DNA of 64,000 nucleotides from JACWAE01 sp963847595 (GTDB taxonomy: Bacteria; Chloroflexota; Dehalococcoidia; SZUA-161), in assembly GCA_963847595.1 (NCBI GenBank), contig CAWKAJ010000002.1, forward strand, positions 930,001 through 994,000. The letters are read 5' to 3'. Positions 1-9,626 of the stretch are shown piece by piece. The notes under the pieces were generated by a model. The model was not told the DNA's origin. It was given only the letters and a program-made list of their open reading frames with translations, and did not search any database. Numbering within the stretch: position 1 is the stretch's first letter; each line of letters begins with the position of its first letter. The position numbers and the translations under genes are program-made.

Positions 1-2007
1 AGAATTGCAGAGAAAATGTCCAAAGAGTCAAGAGCACGCTTCATGGGTACGCACTTTTTCAACCCACCAAGGCACATGAAGCTCCTCGAAATTATCCCAG
101 GAAAGCTCACTGATAAAGATGTCGTCTCCTTCATGGCTGATTTCTGCGAGAGGCGCCTTGGTAAAAGCATCGTCTTCGCTAAAGACACGCCTAACTTCAT
201 CGCCAATAGAATAGGTATCTATGCCATGCTGGGCGTAATCAAGATCATGGTAGAGGACGGCTACACCATTGATGAGGTAGATGCCATAACCGGGCCCCCG
301 ATGGGCAGACCCAAAAGCGCCTCCTTCAGGACATCGGATATGGTAGGATTGGATACCTTCGTCAAGGTAGCCCAGAATGTGTCCGAGAACGTAAAAGACC
401 CAGCGGAGAAGAATGATTTCGCTATCCCCGACTTCGTCAAAAAAATGGTAGAGGCTGGACTTCTTGGTGATAAGACACAAGCAGGCTTCTATAAGAAGGT
501 GATTGAGGCTGGGGGGTCAAAGATCCACACCCTGGATTACAAGACCATGGAGTACACCCCTCAGAAGAAAGTGGCCTTGCCCAAGCTGGATGAACTTAAA
601 TGGATATTTGATCCTGCCGGTAGGTTGAAGGATCTGGCATATTCTGACGATAGGGCAGGACATTTCGCCTGGAAAGCGCTCAAAAAGATGCTCCTTTACT
701 CTGCTTCCAAGATACCCGAGATAGCTGACGACATACTAAGTGTCGACCGGGCCATGAGATGGGGATTCAACTGGGACCTCGGGCCATTCGAAACTTGGGA
801 TGCCATAGGCTTCAAGAAATCTATAGAGAAAATGACGAGAGAAGGAGAAGCGCTACCGGACGGTATAGAAAGAATGTTCAAATCGGGCAGAGAGCATTTC
901 TATCAGAAAAGGCGCGGAAGAAGCTACTATTTTGACCTTGTCAAGGCAGACTATGAAAAGATTGAGGAGAAGCCCGAGATCATCCTCATACCCTCGCTGA
1001 AGGAGAGGAAGAAGGTTATCAAGTCCAATGAGGGGGCAAGTCTTCTTGATATAGGCGATGGGGTTGCCTGCCTGGAGTTTCATTCACTGAACAACGCCAT
1101 CGACCCCGATGTTATCCAGATGATACTGGACAGCATTAATGAAGTGGAAGCTAACTTCGCAGGGCTTGTTATCGGCAACCAGGGAGCCAATTTCTGCGTG
1201 GGCGCAGACTTAAAACAGATTTACCTTGCGGCGCAGGAAAAGCAGTGGGATAACCTTGAGCTAGCGTTGAAAAATCTTCAGCAAGCGTGTATGAGGATCA
1301 AATATTCCGAGAAGCCCGTCGTGGCAGCACCTTTCCGCATGACCCTGGGTGGGGGTTGTGAGGTATGCCTAGCCTCCAGCATAGTCAGGGCGCATGCTGA
1401 GTGTTATATGGGACTGGTGGAAGTTGGTGTGGGCGTCATCCCGGCTGGAGGCGGCACCAAAGAGATGCTGCTGAGAGCCATTGACTGCATTCCCACGAGC
1501 GTCCCCAGCGCCGTTCCCGGTGGTGGCAGGCCTGACCTTATTCCCTACGTAGCAAATGTTTTCCAAACCATCGCAATGGCCAAGGTCTCCACATCTGCAC
1601 AAGATGCTAAGGGGTTGGGTTACCTGCGTCCACATGATGGGATTACCATGAGCTACGACCATCTGCTGCATGACGCCAAGCAACTGGTCATTGCTCTGGA
1701 GAAAACCGGCTATCGCCCGCCAAGACCCCGAAACCAGATCAGGGTGACAGGCAGGTCTGGCATGGCGCTTATTGAATTCCTTATATACCTTCTAAGGGAG
1801 GGCCTATACATATCCGACTACGATACGGTCGTCGCCAAGAAGGTGGCGTATGTGCTCACTGGTGGAGATGTTGAACAGCATACACTGGTAACAGAACAGT
1901 ACATTCTGGACCTGGAAAAGGAAGCCTTCATGTCACTGTGTGGGGAGGAGAAGACTCAAGCCAGGATTAAGCACATGCTTGAGACAGGCAGACCCCTAAG
2001 AAACTAG
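1..2007 (+). CDS. fadN: 3-hydroxyacyl-CoA dehydrogenase / enoyl-CoA hydratase, 5' truncated by window edge
   Basis: Bifunctional beta-oxidation enzyme: hydrates trans-2-enoyl-CoA and oxidises L-3-hydroxyacyl-CoA with NAD. The frame is open from base 1, and the first visible motif is the dehydrogenase catalytic HFFNPP (about residue 18 of the visible part), so the NAD-binding Rossmann half lies upstream of the window. The C-terminal dehydrogenase domain runs to about residue 340. A crotonase domain follows (about 345-540) with both expected catalytic glutamates, in GGGCEV and GLVEVGVG. This order, dehydrogenase first and hydratase last, is that of Bacillus FadN, the reverse of E. coli FadB. 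fadA and fadE follow at once, as in the Bacillus fadNAE operon. The internal ATG at 16 is not a real start. Confidence 0.93.
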   Translation, partial: RIAEKMSKESRARFMGTHFFNPPRHMKLLEIIPGKLTDKDVVSFMADFCERRLGKSIVFAKDTPNFIANRIGIYAMLGVIKIMVEDGYTIDEVDAITGPPMGRPKSASFRTSDMVGLDTFVKVAQNVSENVKDPAEKNDFAIPDFVKKMVEAGLLGDKTQAGFYKKVIEAGGSKIHTLDYKTMEYTPQKKVALPKLDELKWIFDPAGRLKDLAYSDDRAGHFAWKALKKMLLYSASKIPEIADDILSVDRAMRWGFNWDLGPFETWDAIGFKKSIEKMTREGEALPDGIERMFKSGREHFYQKRRGRSYYFDLVKADYEKIEEKPEIILIPSLKERKKVIKSNEGASLLDIGDGVACLEFHSLNNAIDPDVIQMILDSINEVEANFAGLVIGNQGANFCVGADLKQIYLAAQEKQWDNLELALKNLQQACMRIKYSEKPVVAAPFRMTLGGGCEVCLASSIVRAHAECYMGLVEVGVGVIPAGGGTKEMLLRAIDCIPTSVPSAVPGGGRPDLIPYVANVFQTIAMAKVSTSAQDAKGLGYLRPHDGITMSYDHLLHDAKQLVIALEKTGYRPPRPRNQIRVTGRSGMALIEFLIYLLREGLYISDYDTVVAKKVAYVLTGGDVEQHTLVTEQYILDLEKEAFMSLCGEEKTQARIKHMLETGRPLRN

Positions 2008-2032
2008 TATTAATACTTGAGGAGATATGACG

Positions 2033-3211
2033 ATGAGGGAAGCAGTAATAGTATCAGCAGTCAGAACAGCCATAGCGAGAGCATTCGACGGCAGCCTCAG
2101 GAATACAAGGGTTGAGCACACAGCTACCGAAGTGGTCAAGGAAGCATTGAAAAGGGCAAAGGGATTGAACCCCCAAGATATAGATGATCTGGTCATGGGC
2201 TGCTCCTTCCCTGAGGCAGAGGCGGGTATGAACTTGGGCAGGATTATCGCCTTGAAGGCCGGATTGCCCAACACTGTGCCGGGAAGGACGGTAAACAGGT
2301 TCTGTGCTTCCGGACTCGAGTCCATTGCCCTAGCCTGTGAGAGGATTATGTGCGGTTTCGCCGACGTAATTATAGCGGCGGGTGCGGAGCATATGACGCT
2401 GGTTCCCATGGGAGGGAACAAGGCGATGCCAGACCCTGATTTGGTGAAAACATTACCGGCGGCATATATAACCATGGGGCTCACAGCGGAGAATGTCGCT
2501 GGGCGGTTCAATATAAGCAGACAAGAACAAGATGCGTTCTCCTTCGAGAGCCATCAAAAGGCGGTCAAGGCCTTGCAAGAGGGAAGGTTCAAGGAGCAAA
2601 TCCTGCCTATACGGGTGATAGACAGGACATTCCAGAATGGGAAGGCGGTGAGTAAGGAGAAGGTCTTCGACACAGATGAATGCGTAAGGGCCGATACTTC
2701 CCTGGAGAAACTCGCCAATCTGAGACCGCTCTTCCGCGCTGGAGGCACAGTGACCGCGGGGAACTCCTGCCCCATGAACGATGCGGCAGCAGCAGTTGTA
2801 GTCATGTCCCGGGACAAGGCGAAACAACTGGGGCTTAAGCCCATGGGCGTGTTCAGGTCAATCGGTGTGGCCGGGGTTGACCCCGAGGTTATGGGCATAG
2901 GCCCGGTTTTTGCCATACCCAAAGCCTTGAAATATGCTGGAATCTCGCTCGACCAGGTTGACCTTATAGAGCTGAACGAGGCATTTGCCAGCCAGTCGAT
3001 ATATGTGGTTAAGACCCTGGGGATAGATATGAACAGGCTGAATGTGAATGGCGGCTCTATCGCGCTCGGCCATCCCCTGGGCTGTACCGGCGTTTATCTC
3101 ACCACCAAGTTGCTTTACGAGATGGCGCGAAGAAAGGCCAGATTCGGTATTACCACCATGTGTATTGGGGGCGGCATGGGCGCAGCAGGGGTATTCGAAA
3201 GGGAAGATTAA
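2033..3211 (+). CDS. fadA: acetyl-CoA C-acyltransferase (3-ketoacyl-CoA thiolase)
   Basis: Cleaves 3-ketoacyl-CoA to acetyl-CoA and a shortened acyl-CoA, the last step of beta-oxidation. About 392 residues, the usual length for thiolase I/II. The acyl-accepting Cys lies in NRFCASG (about residue 90), the His in ALGHPLGCTG and the second Cys in TTMCIGGGMGAA near the C-terminus, so all catalytic residues are present. Two in-frame ATGs stand at 2027 and 2033. The GAGGAG at 2019-2024 is only 2 nt from the first but 8 nt from the second, so 2033 is preferred. It lies 25 nt after fadN and 12 nt before fadE, consistent with one operon. Confidence 0.94.
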   Translation: MREAVIVSAVRTAIARAFDGSLRNTRVEHTATEVVKEALKRAKGLNPQDIDDLVMGCSFPEAEAGMNLGRIIALKAGLPNTVPGRTVNRFCASGLESIALACERIMCGFADVIIAAGAEHMTLVPMGGNKAMPDPDLVKTLPAAYITMGLTAENVAGRFNISRQEQDAFSFESHQKAVKALQEGRFKEQILPIRVIDRTFQNGKAVSKEKVFDTDECVRADTSLEKLANLRPLFRAGGTVTAGNSCPMNDAAAAVVVMSRDKAKQLGLKPMGVFRSIGVAGVDPEVMGIGPVFAIPKALKYAGISLDQVDLIELNEAFASQSIYVVKTLGIDMNRLNVNGGSIALGHPLGCTGVYLTTKLLYEMARRKARFGITTMCIGGGMGAAGVFERED

Positions 3212-3223
3212 GGAGGGGAAGCT

Positions 3224-5008
3224 ATGGCAGAGAAAACTATCAGAAAGGGCGGCTCGTTCCTTTTTGAAGAGGTGCCTGCCTCAGATGTGTTCACCCCTGA
3301 GGACTTCACCGAAGAGCACCAGATGATAATCAGTACCACCGACCGTTTCGTCAAGAATGAAGTAACACCCAATATGGAAAAACTGGAGCATAAGGACTGG
3401 GACTTGAACCGCAAGCTCATGCTGCAGGTAGGTGAACTGGGTCTTCTGGGAACAGATATAGAAGAGAAGTATGGCGGCTCCCACATGGGCAGCATAACCT
3501 CTCTGATAATTAGCGAGCATACAGCCGCTGCGGGCTCCTTTGGCGTGACTTTGAACTGTCATGCGGGGATAGGCTCAATGCCTTTGGTATTATTCGGCAC
3601 TAAGTCCCAGAAAGAGAAATATCTTCCCCTCATGGTGCGCGGTGAAAAGATAGGGGCCTATGCCCTGACCGAGCCGGAGGCTGGCACCGACGCCATCTCC
3701 ATAAAAACCACGGCGGTTCTATCGCCGGACGGCAAATACTATAAACTCGATGGCGCAAAGCAGTTTATCACCAACGGAGCCTTTGCCGACATCATTTTCA
3801 CCTATGCCAAGGTCGGCGGTGACAAATTCACCGCGTTTATCCTGGAGAGAGGCTTCGAGGGTGTGTCTTCAGGCTCTGAGGAAAAGAAGCTGGGGATTCG
3901 CGGCTCCTCGACGTGCTCCATATTCCTCGATGGAGCCAAGGTGCCGGTAGAGAATGTCGTCTTTGATATAGGTAGGGGGCACGTGGTAGCGTTCAACATC
4001 CTCGACATAGGCAGGTTCAAATTGGCGGCTGTGTGTGTAGGAGCGGCCAAGCTGGCTATTGAGGATTCGGTGAAATATGCCAAGCAGAGGAAGCAATTCG
4101 GTAAATCGATATGCGAGTTCGGCCTGATTAAGCACAAGCTTGCTGAGATGGCCACGAGGACATATATGCTAGAGAGCATGGTCTATCGCACCGGTGGACT
4201 CATAGAGGCTATACTCGCCACCCTGAATCCAGCCGCTGAGGATATCGGCAGACAAACCGCAAAAAGCATTTCCGAGTACGCCGTAGAGTGCTCTATCAAC
4301 AAAGTGTTCGGTTCCGAGGTTGAGGGCTATGTGGCTGACGAGACACTTCAGATATATGGTGGTTATGGGTACATCGAGGAATATCCTGCGGAAAGGATTT
4401 ATCGGGACTCTCGAATTACCCGAATATTTGAAGGGACAAACGAGATAAACAGGGTCATTATAACCGGATGGCTGATGAGACAGGCACTGAAGAACGAGTT
4501 ACCGCTCTTCACCGAGGCCGAGAACATTAAAGCGAAGTTACCGACGATGAAGCCCATGCGTCCCGGTGCAAAGGATGGCCCTCTGGGATACCAGCGCAAG
4601 CTCGTGGATAGGGCGAAGAAGATATTCGTGTTTCTCGCCGGGGCTGCGGCTCAGAAGTACGGCATGGCCATAGAGGAGCAACAGGAAATCCTGGGGTTGC
4701 TCGCCGATATCGCTCAGGAAATCTACGCCATGGAGAGCGGCCTTCTCAGGGCGCTCAAGTCCATCGACTCTGTAGGTGAAAACGGGTCGAAAACAAAGAT
4801 AGATATGGTGCGGCTATATGTCAACGACGCCATGATGAGGATAAGTAATAATGCCCAGCACGTAATATCGGCAATGGAGGGAGGTGAGACGCTCGATAGC
4901 CAACTGGCGATGCTAAGGAAGGCCCTTCAGTTCACCACCATAAATACCGTACAAGCGAGGAGAAATATCGCCGACCGAATCATAGAGGCAGAGAAATTTG
5001 CCTGCTAA
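3224..5008 (+). CDS. fadE: acyl-CoA dehydrogenase, long (594 aa)
   Basis: FAD-dependent first step of beta-oxidation, acyl-CoA to trans-2-enoyl-CoA, passing electrons to ETF. The N-terminal helical, beta and C-terminal helical domains of the ACAD family fill about residues 20-410. YALTEPEAGTDA marks the FAD/substrate region, and the catalytic Glu lies in RIFEGTNEINR. About 180 extra C-terminal residues resemble the extension of Bacillus FadE and of very-long-chain enzymes. A strong AAGGAGG precedes the ATG. The last residues (IIEAEKFAC) matter because a near copy of this tail survives as a fragment at 11055-11093. Confidence 0.93.
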   Translation: MAEKTIRKGGSFLFEEVPASDVFTPEDFTEEHQMIISTTDRFVKNEVTPNMEKLEHKDWDLNRKLMLQVGELGLLGTDIEEKYGGSHMGSITSLIISEHTAAAGSFGVTLNCHAGIGSMPLVLFGTKSQKEKYLPLMVRGEKIGAYALTEPEAGTDAISIKTTAVLSPDGKYYKLDGAKQFITNGAFADIIFTYAKVGGDKFTAFILERGFEGVSSGSEEKKLGIRGSSTCSIFLDGAKVPVENVVFDIGRGHVVAFNILDIGRFKLAAVCVGAAKLAIEDSVKYAKQRKQFGKSICEFGLIKHKLAEMATRTYMLESMVYRTGGLIEAILATLNPAAEDIGRQTAKSISEYAVECSINKVFGSEVEGYVADETLQIYGGYGYIEEYPAERIYRDSRITRIFEGTNEINRVIITGWLMRQALKNELPLFTEAENIKAKLPTMKPMRPGAKDGPLGYQRKLVDRAKKIFVFLAGAAAQKYGMAIEEQQEILGLLADIAQEIYAMESGLLRALKSIDSVGENGSKTKIDMVRLYVNDAMMRISNNAQHVISAMEGGETLDSQLAMLRKALQFTTINTVQARRNIADRIIEAEKFAC

Positions 5009-5035
5009 CGGAGAGGCTGTAGTTGTACGGCAAGC

Positions 5036-5064
5036 CTGTCACCTGTTTGGTGAGTTGCTATAAT
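5036..5064 (+). promoter_or_regulatory. putative extended -10 promoter
   Basis: TGCTATAAT at 5056-5064 is a perfect extended -10. The hexamer 17 bp upstream (CTGTCA, 5036-5041) is a weak -35. It lies in the 155-nt gap after fadE and could start a separate transcript for the HMGS-like/thiolase/CoA-transferase genes. Nothing else recognisable is in the gap. Confidence 0.45.
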
Positions 5065-5172
5065 CTGATTCCTTCTCGACGATTGGGTAAATGGTTCGAA
5101 AGTTGGCTTTTGTGAGTTAGTTTGCTGCAGTACGGCTCAATCTGCAGATAAAAATGAAAAAGGATGGATAAC

Positions 5173-6618
5173 ATGGTAGGAATTACAGCATACGGCGCTT
5201 ATGTACCACTGTACCGCATACAGCGTATGACCATCTATCAGGCGCTGGGATGGTTGAATCCAGCCTCGCTGCTTCCAGGCGAGAAGGCGGTGGCAAACTA
5301 TGATGAGGACAGCCTTACCATGGCGGTGGCTGCCGCCGTGGACTGCCTGAATGGCCTCGAACGGGATAAGGTAGACGGCCTGTTCTTCGCCACTACCACT
5401 GCACCCTACAAAGAGAGGCAGAATGCAGGGATAATCGCCACAGCGCTCGACCTTCGCCCCGAGGTTAGGACCTCCGACTTTGCCACCTCTCTCAAGTCTG
5501 GGACCGGAGCACTGATTTCTGCCTATGACGCTGTATCTTCCGGTTCAGCCAAGAAAGTCCTGGTCTGTGCCTCCGATTGCCGCCTGGGGAAGCCCGGTGG
5601 CTATCAGGAGGAAATCTACGGCGATGGTGCCGCCGCTCTCATGCTGGGTGACAAGGATGTCATAGCCACCATTGAGGGCACTTATTCTCTCTCCTATGAT
5701 TTCTCGGACAACTGGAGGTCTGACGAGGACAAGTTCAATCGTACCTGGGAGGACAGATGGATCAGAGACGAAGGTTACGGTAAGTTCATCTCTGAAGCTA
5801 TCTCCGGGTTGATGAAGAAGTACGACCTCAAGCCTCAGGACATCGCCAAAGTAGTTTACCCCTGCCTTTATATCGGAGCCCATTCAGGCATTGGCAAGAA
5901 TCTGGGATTTGAGCGCAATCAGATACAAGACCATTTGTTTACATCTATCGGCAATACAGGCACAGCTTATCCCCTCATGATACTGGTGGCAGCCCTTGAG
6001 GAGGCCAAGGCGGGAGACAAAATCATTGTTGCCAGTTATGGAAACGGCAGCGATGCCATACTCCTCGAGGTAACAAAGAACATAAAGAAGGTAAAAGACA
6101 GAAGGGGCATGAAGAAGCACCTAGACTCAAAGAAGGACCTGGGCCTTTATGAGAAATATGTAACCTTCCGTGAGGTGCTCCCCATAGATACTGGCGGCCG
6201 CGGTGAGGAAGTTGGCCCTACACAGATGACAATTCTGTGGAGAGAACGCAAGTGGCTCCTGGGTCTTTGCGGGTCGAAGTGCAGGCGCTGCGGTACGCCG
6301 CAATATCCGCCTCAGGAGATATGTGCTAACCCCAAATGTGGGGCTGTCAACGAGATGGACGGCTATAGGTTCTCCGACAAGAAGGGACACCTGTTTACCT
6401 ATACGGGAGACATTTTAGCCTTTAGCCCCGGCCCGCCGGCCATCTATGGCATGGTTGACTTCGAAGGTGGCGGCAGATGGATATTCGACTTGAATGACTG
6501 CGAGCTCGACTCACTCAAGGTAGGCATGCCTGTGGAGATGAGCTTTCGCAGGAAATACCACGATCTGGCACGACGTCTCCATGTCTACTTCTGGAAAGCA
6601 ACACCGATTCGAGCCTAG
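5173..6618 (+). CDS. HMG-CoA-synthase-like protein fused to a DUF35 zinc-ribbon/OB domain
   Basis: Residues 1 to about 340 have the thiolase-fold of the archaeal-type HMG-CoA synthase/KAS III family (late motifs SIGNTGTAYP and SYGNGSDA). The C-terminal 130 residues form a DUF35 module: rubredoxin-like CxxC pairs (CRRCG, CANPKCG) and then an OB fold. In archaea separate thiolase, DUF35 and HMGCS proteins form one complex; here two are fused and a thiolase follows 35 nt later. Oddity: where archaeal enzymes have the nucleophilic Cys (FACKAGT) this protein reads SLKSGT, so the Cys looks replaced by Leu. True HMG-CoA synthesis is therefore doubtful. The ATG at 5173 is preferred over 5164, because the AAAAAGG would directly abut 5164. 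Confidence 0.8.
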   Translation: MVGITAYGAYVPLYRIQRMTIYQALGWLNPASLLPGEKAVANYDEDSLTMAVAAAVDCLNGLERDKVDGLFFATTTAPYKERQNAGIIATALDLRPEVRTSDFATSLKSGTGALISAYDAVSSGSAKKVLVCASDCRLGKPGGYQEEIYGDGAAALMLGDKDVIATIEGTYSLSYDFSDNWRSDEDKFNRTWEDRWIRDEGYGKFISEAISGLMKKYDLKPQDIAKVVYPCLYIGAHSGIGKNLGFERNQIQDHLFTSIGNTGTAYPLMILVAALEEAKAGDKIIVASYGNGSDAILLEVTKNIKKVKDRRGMKKHLDSKKDLGLYEKYVTFREVLPIDTGGRGEEVGPTQMTILWRERKWLLGLCGSKCRRCGTPQYPPQEICANPKCGAVNEMDGYRFSDKKGHLFTYTGDILAFSPGPPAIYGMVDFEGGGRWIFDLNDCELDSLKVGMPVEMSFRRKYHDLARRLHVYFWKATPIRA

Positions 6619-6653
6619 GGGCCTATTTTAGGTTTATTCAAAAGGGAGGAACC

Positions 6654-7850
6654 ATGGCAGAAGGTATAAAGGATAAGGTCGCTATCATTGGTATGGGGTG
6701 CACCAAGTTTGGCGAGCGATGGGATAAGAGCGCCAATAAATTGATGGTCGAGGCCTTCATCGAGGCCCTCGAAGATGCAGGCATTGAAAAGAAAGCTATC
6801 CAGGCCGCCTGGTTGGGTACCTGCTACGAGGAAACATCCGTGGGGAAATCAGCCATCCCTCTGTCTATCACACTTAAGCTGCCCTTCATTCCTGCAACCA
6901 GGGTTGAGAATTTCTGCGCTACCGGCTCGGAGGCCTTGAGGGGCGCTTGTTATGGCGTAGCCTCCGGTGCCTTTGATATCGCTTTGGCGGTTGGTGTGGA
7001 GAAACTTAAAGATACAGGTTACGGTGGCCTTCCTCAAACTGACTCACAAGTGGGCACATCCTATAGATTCGCCTTCCCCAACTATACTCCTCCCGGGATG
7101 TTTGCCATGATGGGCACCAGATATTTTGCCCAGTATGGGCTCACCCCTCAAGAGGGTAAACATGTCCTGGCCAGAATAACCGTGAAGAGCCATCACAACG
7201 GCGCGCTCAACCCCAAAGCTCACCTGCGTCGCGAGGTGACTATAGAGGATGTGGTGAACGCACCTATCGTGGCCTGGCCTTTAGGGCTATTCGACTGCTG
7301 CGGAGTGAGCGACGGTGCGGCGGCGGCTATTGTCTGTCGGGCAGACATCGCTAAGAAATTCAGGCCTGACCCCATATATGTTAAGTCGCTCCAGATAGCT
7401 GCGAGCTCTGGAGAAGAGATAATGTGCTGCGAGTGGGACTACGCTCATGTCGAGTCGACTGTCAGGGCTTCTCAGAGGGCTTTCAAAGAGGCAGGGATCA
7501 AGGACCCTCGAAAAGAGATAAGCATGATGGAAGTGCACGACTGCTTCTCCATAACCGAGCTTACCATATATGAAGACCTGGGTATATCGCCTAGGGGTAA
7601 AGCCAAAGATGATGTTGAGGCGGGGTTCTACGACCTGGATGGGAAGCTGCCTTGCCAGCCCGACGGCGGACTCAAGTGCTTCGGACATCCCATAGGCGCC
7701 TCGGGTCTGCGGATGATGTACGAGATGTACAAGCAGCTTCAGGGTAAAGCTGGGCCTCGACAAATAAAGAACCCCAAGTTTGGCCTGACCCATAATATGG
7801 GCGGCATACCGCCTATGAATGTGGTCAGCATCTGCATAGCCGGGCTTTAG
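6654..7850 (+). CDS. SCP2/archaeal-type thiolase
   Basis: Thiolase-superfamily protein of 398 aa. The acylated Cys is in ENFCATGSEA (about residue 84) and the His in CFGHPIGASG near the end. The usual second Cys motif is replaced by THNMGGIPP, the HNxGG pattern of SCP2-type thiolases rather than of FadA. Such enzymes partner DUF35 proteins and HMG-CoA synthases in archaea, so the upstream fusion is the likely partner (inference). GGGAGG stands 6 nt before the ATG. It could act as acetoacetyl-CoA thiolase or on a branched or steroid-like acyl-CoA; the sequence alone does not decide. Confidence 0.82.
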   Translation: MAEGIKDKVAIIGMGCTKFGERWDKSANKLMVEAFIEALEDAGIEKKAIQAAWLGTCYEETSVGKSAIPLSITLKLPFIPATRVENFCATGSEALRGACYGVASGAFDIALAVGVEKLKDTGYGGLPQTDSQVGTSYRFAFPNYTPPGMFAMMGTRYFAQYGLTPQEGKHVLARITVKSHHNGALNPKAHLRREVTIEDVVNAPIVAWPLGLFDCCGVSDGAAAAIVCRADIAKKFRPDPIYVKSLQIAASSGEEIMCCEWDYAHVESTVRASQRAFKEAGIKDPRKEISMMEVHDCFSITELTIYEDLGISPRGKAKDDVEAGFYDLDGKLPCQPDGGLKCFGHPIGASGLRMMYEMYKQLQGKAGPRQIKNPKFGLTHNMGGIPPMNVVSICIAGL

Positions 7851-7901
7851 GCTTCGGACAAGACATATCGACAGCGCACTCAATTCTGCAAGGAGAAGCA
7901 C

Positions 7902-8338
7902 ATGGACTGCTCTTTCACTGAAGAGCAGCAGATGCTGAAAGTCAGTGTGCGCAATTTTCTGGGGAAAGAAATAGCGCCTGTGGTTAACGCTCACGAGAAG
8001 AAAGTCCCCCTGACTAAGGCGGAAACTACAGTCTTTATTAAACAGTTGCCTCCCTTCGGGTACTTGACGGGATTTCTGCCCGAAAAATATGGGGGGCACA
8101 ACTGGAAGCCAAAACCAACGGAATCCTGGTCGAAGAACTGTCAGGGGTCTGGGCCAGCCTTGCGGGAACCATTTTCATCGCTGCGGGATCCCTTGGGGTC
8201 TTGAGCAAGGCAGGCAGCCCGGAGCAAGTGGAGCGATATTTCAGGGATGCCAGAACTATGACAATACCCGAAGGCACAACTCAGATGCAGAAACTGATTG
8301 TGGGAAGAGACATTCTTGGGTTAAGAGCTATGGTCTAG
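7902..8338 (+). pseudogene. acyl-CoA dehydrogenase pseudogene (frameshift plus internal deletion)
   Basis: A good AAGGAG precedes ATG 7902, and the first 65 residues (FTEEQQMLKVSVRNFLGKE ... GFLPEKYGG) are a normal ACAD N-terminus. The frame then breaks at a run of six G at 8091-8096. A seventh G would restore the frame, which then continues as TNGILVEELSGVWASLAG. Around 8221-8230 the ACAD N-terminal domain joins directly to the extreme C-terminal motif VERYFRDARTMTIPEGTTQ. Roughly 250 residues holding most of the FAD and substrate site are gone. The frame ends at TAG 8336. Compared with families of about 380 aa, only some 145 codons remain. Non-functional by any reading. Confidence 0.88.
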
Positions 8339-8362
8339 AGCTAATCAGGAGATAAGGCGAAA

Positions 8363-9556
8363 ATGGGAGCTGCTGAGGCAAAACGCCTGGCTTTACAAGG
8401 GATAAGGGTACTGGATATGGCGTGGGTCGGCCCCGGCTCCTTTTGCGCTACTATTCTCGGCGACCTCGGCGCAGACATCATAAAGATTCACGAGCCTGAC
8501 CCTGAGCAGCGCGGTAGCCTTCTCAAATATGCGCTGCCGAATGACCCCGCTTTCCCCGGCTTAAGGAATTGCAGAGTCATGGGCCTTGATTTGAAATCCA
8601 AAGATGGCCGCAGCATCTTCTATGAGCTTGCTAAGGCCGCCGATGTCGTCATAGAGAGCTACAGGCCTGGAGTTACGAAGCGTCTCGGCGTCGACTACAA
8701 GGCCATCAAGAAGATAAATCCCAGAATCGTCTATGCCTCCATGACAAGCTATGGGCAAGATGGGCCTTATCGCGATATGCCCGGACACGACATTAACTAC
8801 TTATCCCTGGGGGGCTTGTTGGGTCTGACAGGTGAATCTGGCGGTGCGCCGGTTCTGCCGGGCACCCTGCTGGCAGACCTCGCCGCCGGGGGTATGTCTG
8901 CTGCAATCGGGATTCTGGCGGCATTGACGTCTCGAGTGGAGACAGGCAAGGGACAATTCGTCGATGTGTCCATGACCGACGGCGTGGTAGCGCTGATGTC
9001 CATGTGGATAAACCCCCATCTCGCGTATGGGCTGGACTTTGAAAGAGGCGACACGATGTTTACCGGCCATTACGCCTGGTACAATGTTTACCAGACAAAA
9101 GATGGCAAGTACATTAGCATCGGAGCCTTTGAACCCTGGTTTTACGCCAATTTATGTCAACTTTTAGGGCGTGATGATTTCATCGAGCACCAATTCGCGG
9201 AGGGTGAGAAGCGAGAGGAAATCTCCCAGTATTTTAAACAGACCTTCCTGACCAAAAACAGAGACGAGTGGTTGGAAATACTGCGACGGAAAGACACCTG
9301 TGTTGCTCCTGTCTATTCCATGGACGAGCTTGTCTTGGACCCCCAATTGATTTCTCGCGGAATGATAAACGAGCTGCCTCATCCCGTTCTCGGTACTGTG
9401 AGGCAAGTGGGCTCCATGCTCAAGATGTCCGGCTCGCCATTCCGGGTGAGGAACTGGAGCACGCAGTTCGGGCAGCACACTGACGAGATATTACAGGAAA
9501 TAGGATATGATGCGAAGCGCATCGATGCACTGCGCAGAGCTGGGGTGATAGGCTGA
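8363..9556 (+). CDS. class III CoA-transferase (CaiB/BaiF family)
   Basis: Moves CoA between acyl-CoAs and free acids. A 397-aa protein with the family's N-terminal Rossmann-like pattern (RVLDMAWVGPGSFC, LGADIIKI) and the expected catalytic Asp in LADLAAGGMSAAIG (about residue 172). Substrate cannot be inferred; formyl-, succinyl-, carnitinyl- and bile-acid-CoA enzymes share this fold. It lies 24 nt after the ACAD pseudogene and is paralogous to the protein at 16428. Preceded by CAGGAG with suitable spacing. Confidence 0.9.
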   Translation: MGAAEAKRLALQGIRVLDMAWVGPGSFCATILGDLGADIIKIHEPDPEQRGSLLKYALPNDPAFPGLRNCRVMGLDLKSKDGRSIFYELAKAADVVIESYRPGVTKRLGVDYKAIKKINPRIVYASMTSYGQDGPYRDMPGHDINYLSLGGLLGLTGESGGAPVLPGTLLADLAAGGMSAAIGILAALTSRVETGKGQFVDVSMTDGVVALMSMWINPHLAYGLDFERGDTMFTGHYAWYNVYQTKDGKYISIGAFEPWFYANLCQLLGRDDFIEHQFAEGEKREEISQYFKQTFLTKNRDEWLEILRRKDTCVAPVYSMDELVLDPQLISRGMINELPHPVLGTVRQVGSMLKMSGSPFRVRNWSTQFGQHTDEILQEIGYDAKRIDALRRAGVIG

Positions 9557-9579
9557 CAGCACGATTGTGCCTTTCCCAT

Positions 9580-9609
9580 TTGACAAGTGAGGAGATGCCC
9601 ACGTATAAT
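9580..9609 (+). promoter_or_regulatory. perfect-consensus sigma70 promoter
   Basis: TTGACA at 9580-9585 and TATAAT at 9604-9609, exact matches to both consensus hexamers with an 18-bp spacer. Predicted start near 9616. The transcript would run into the hairpin at 9627-9661 before reaching the gene at 9729. Confidence 0.85.
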
Positions 9610-9626
9610 TTTGCAACACGAGTCAA

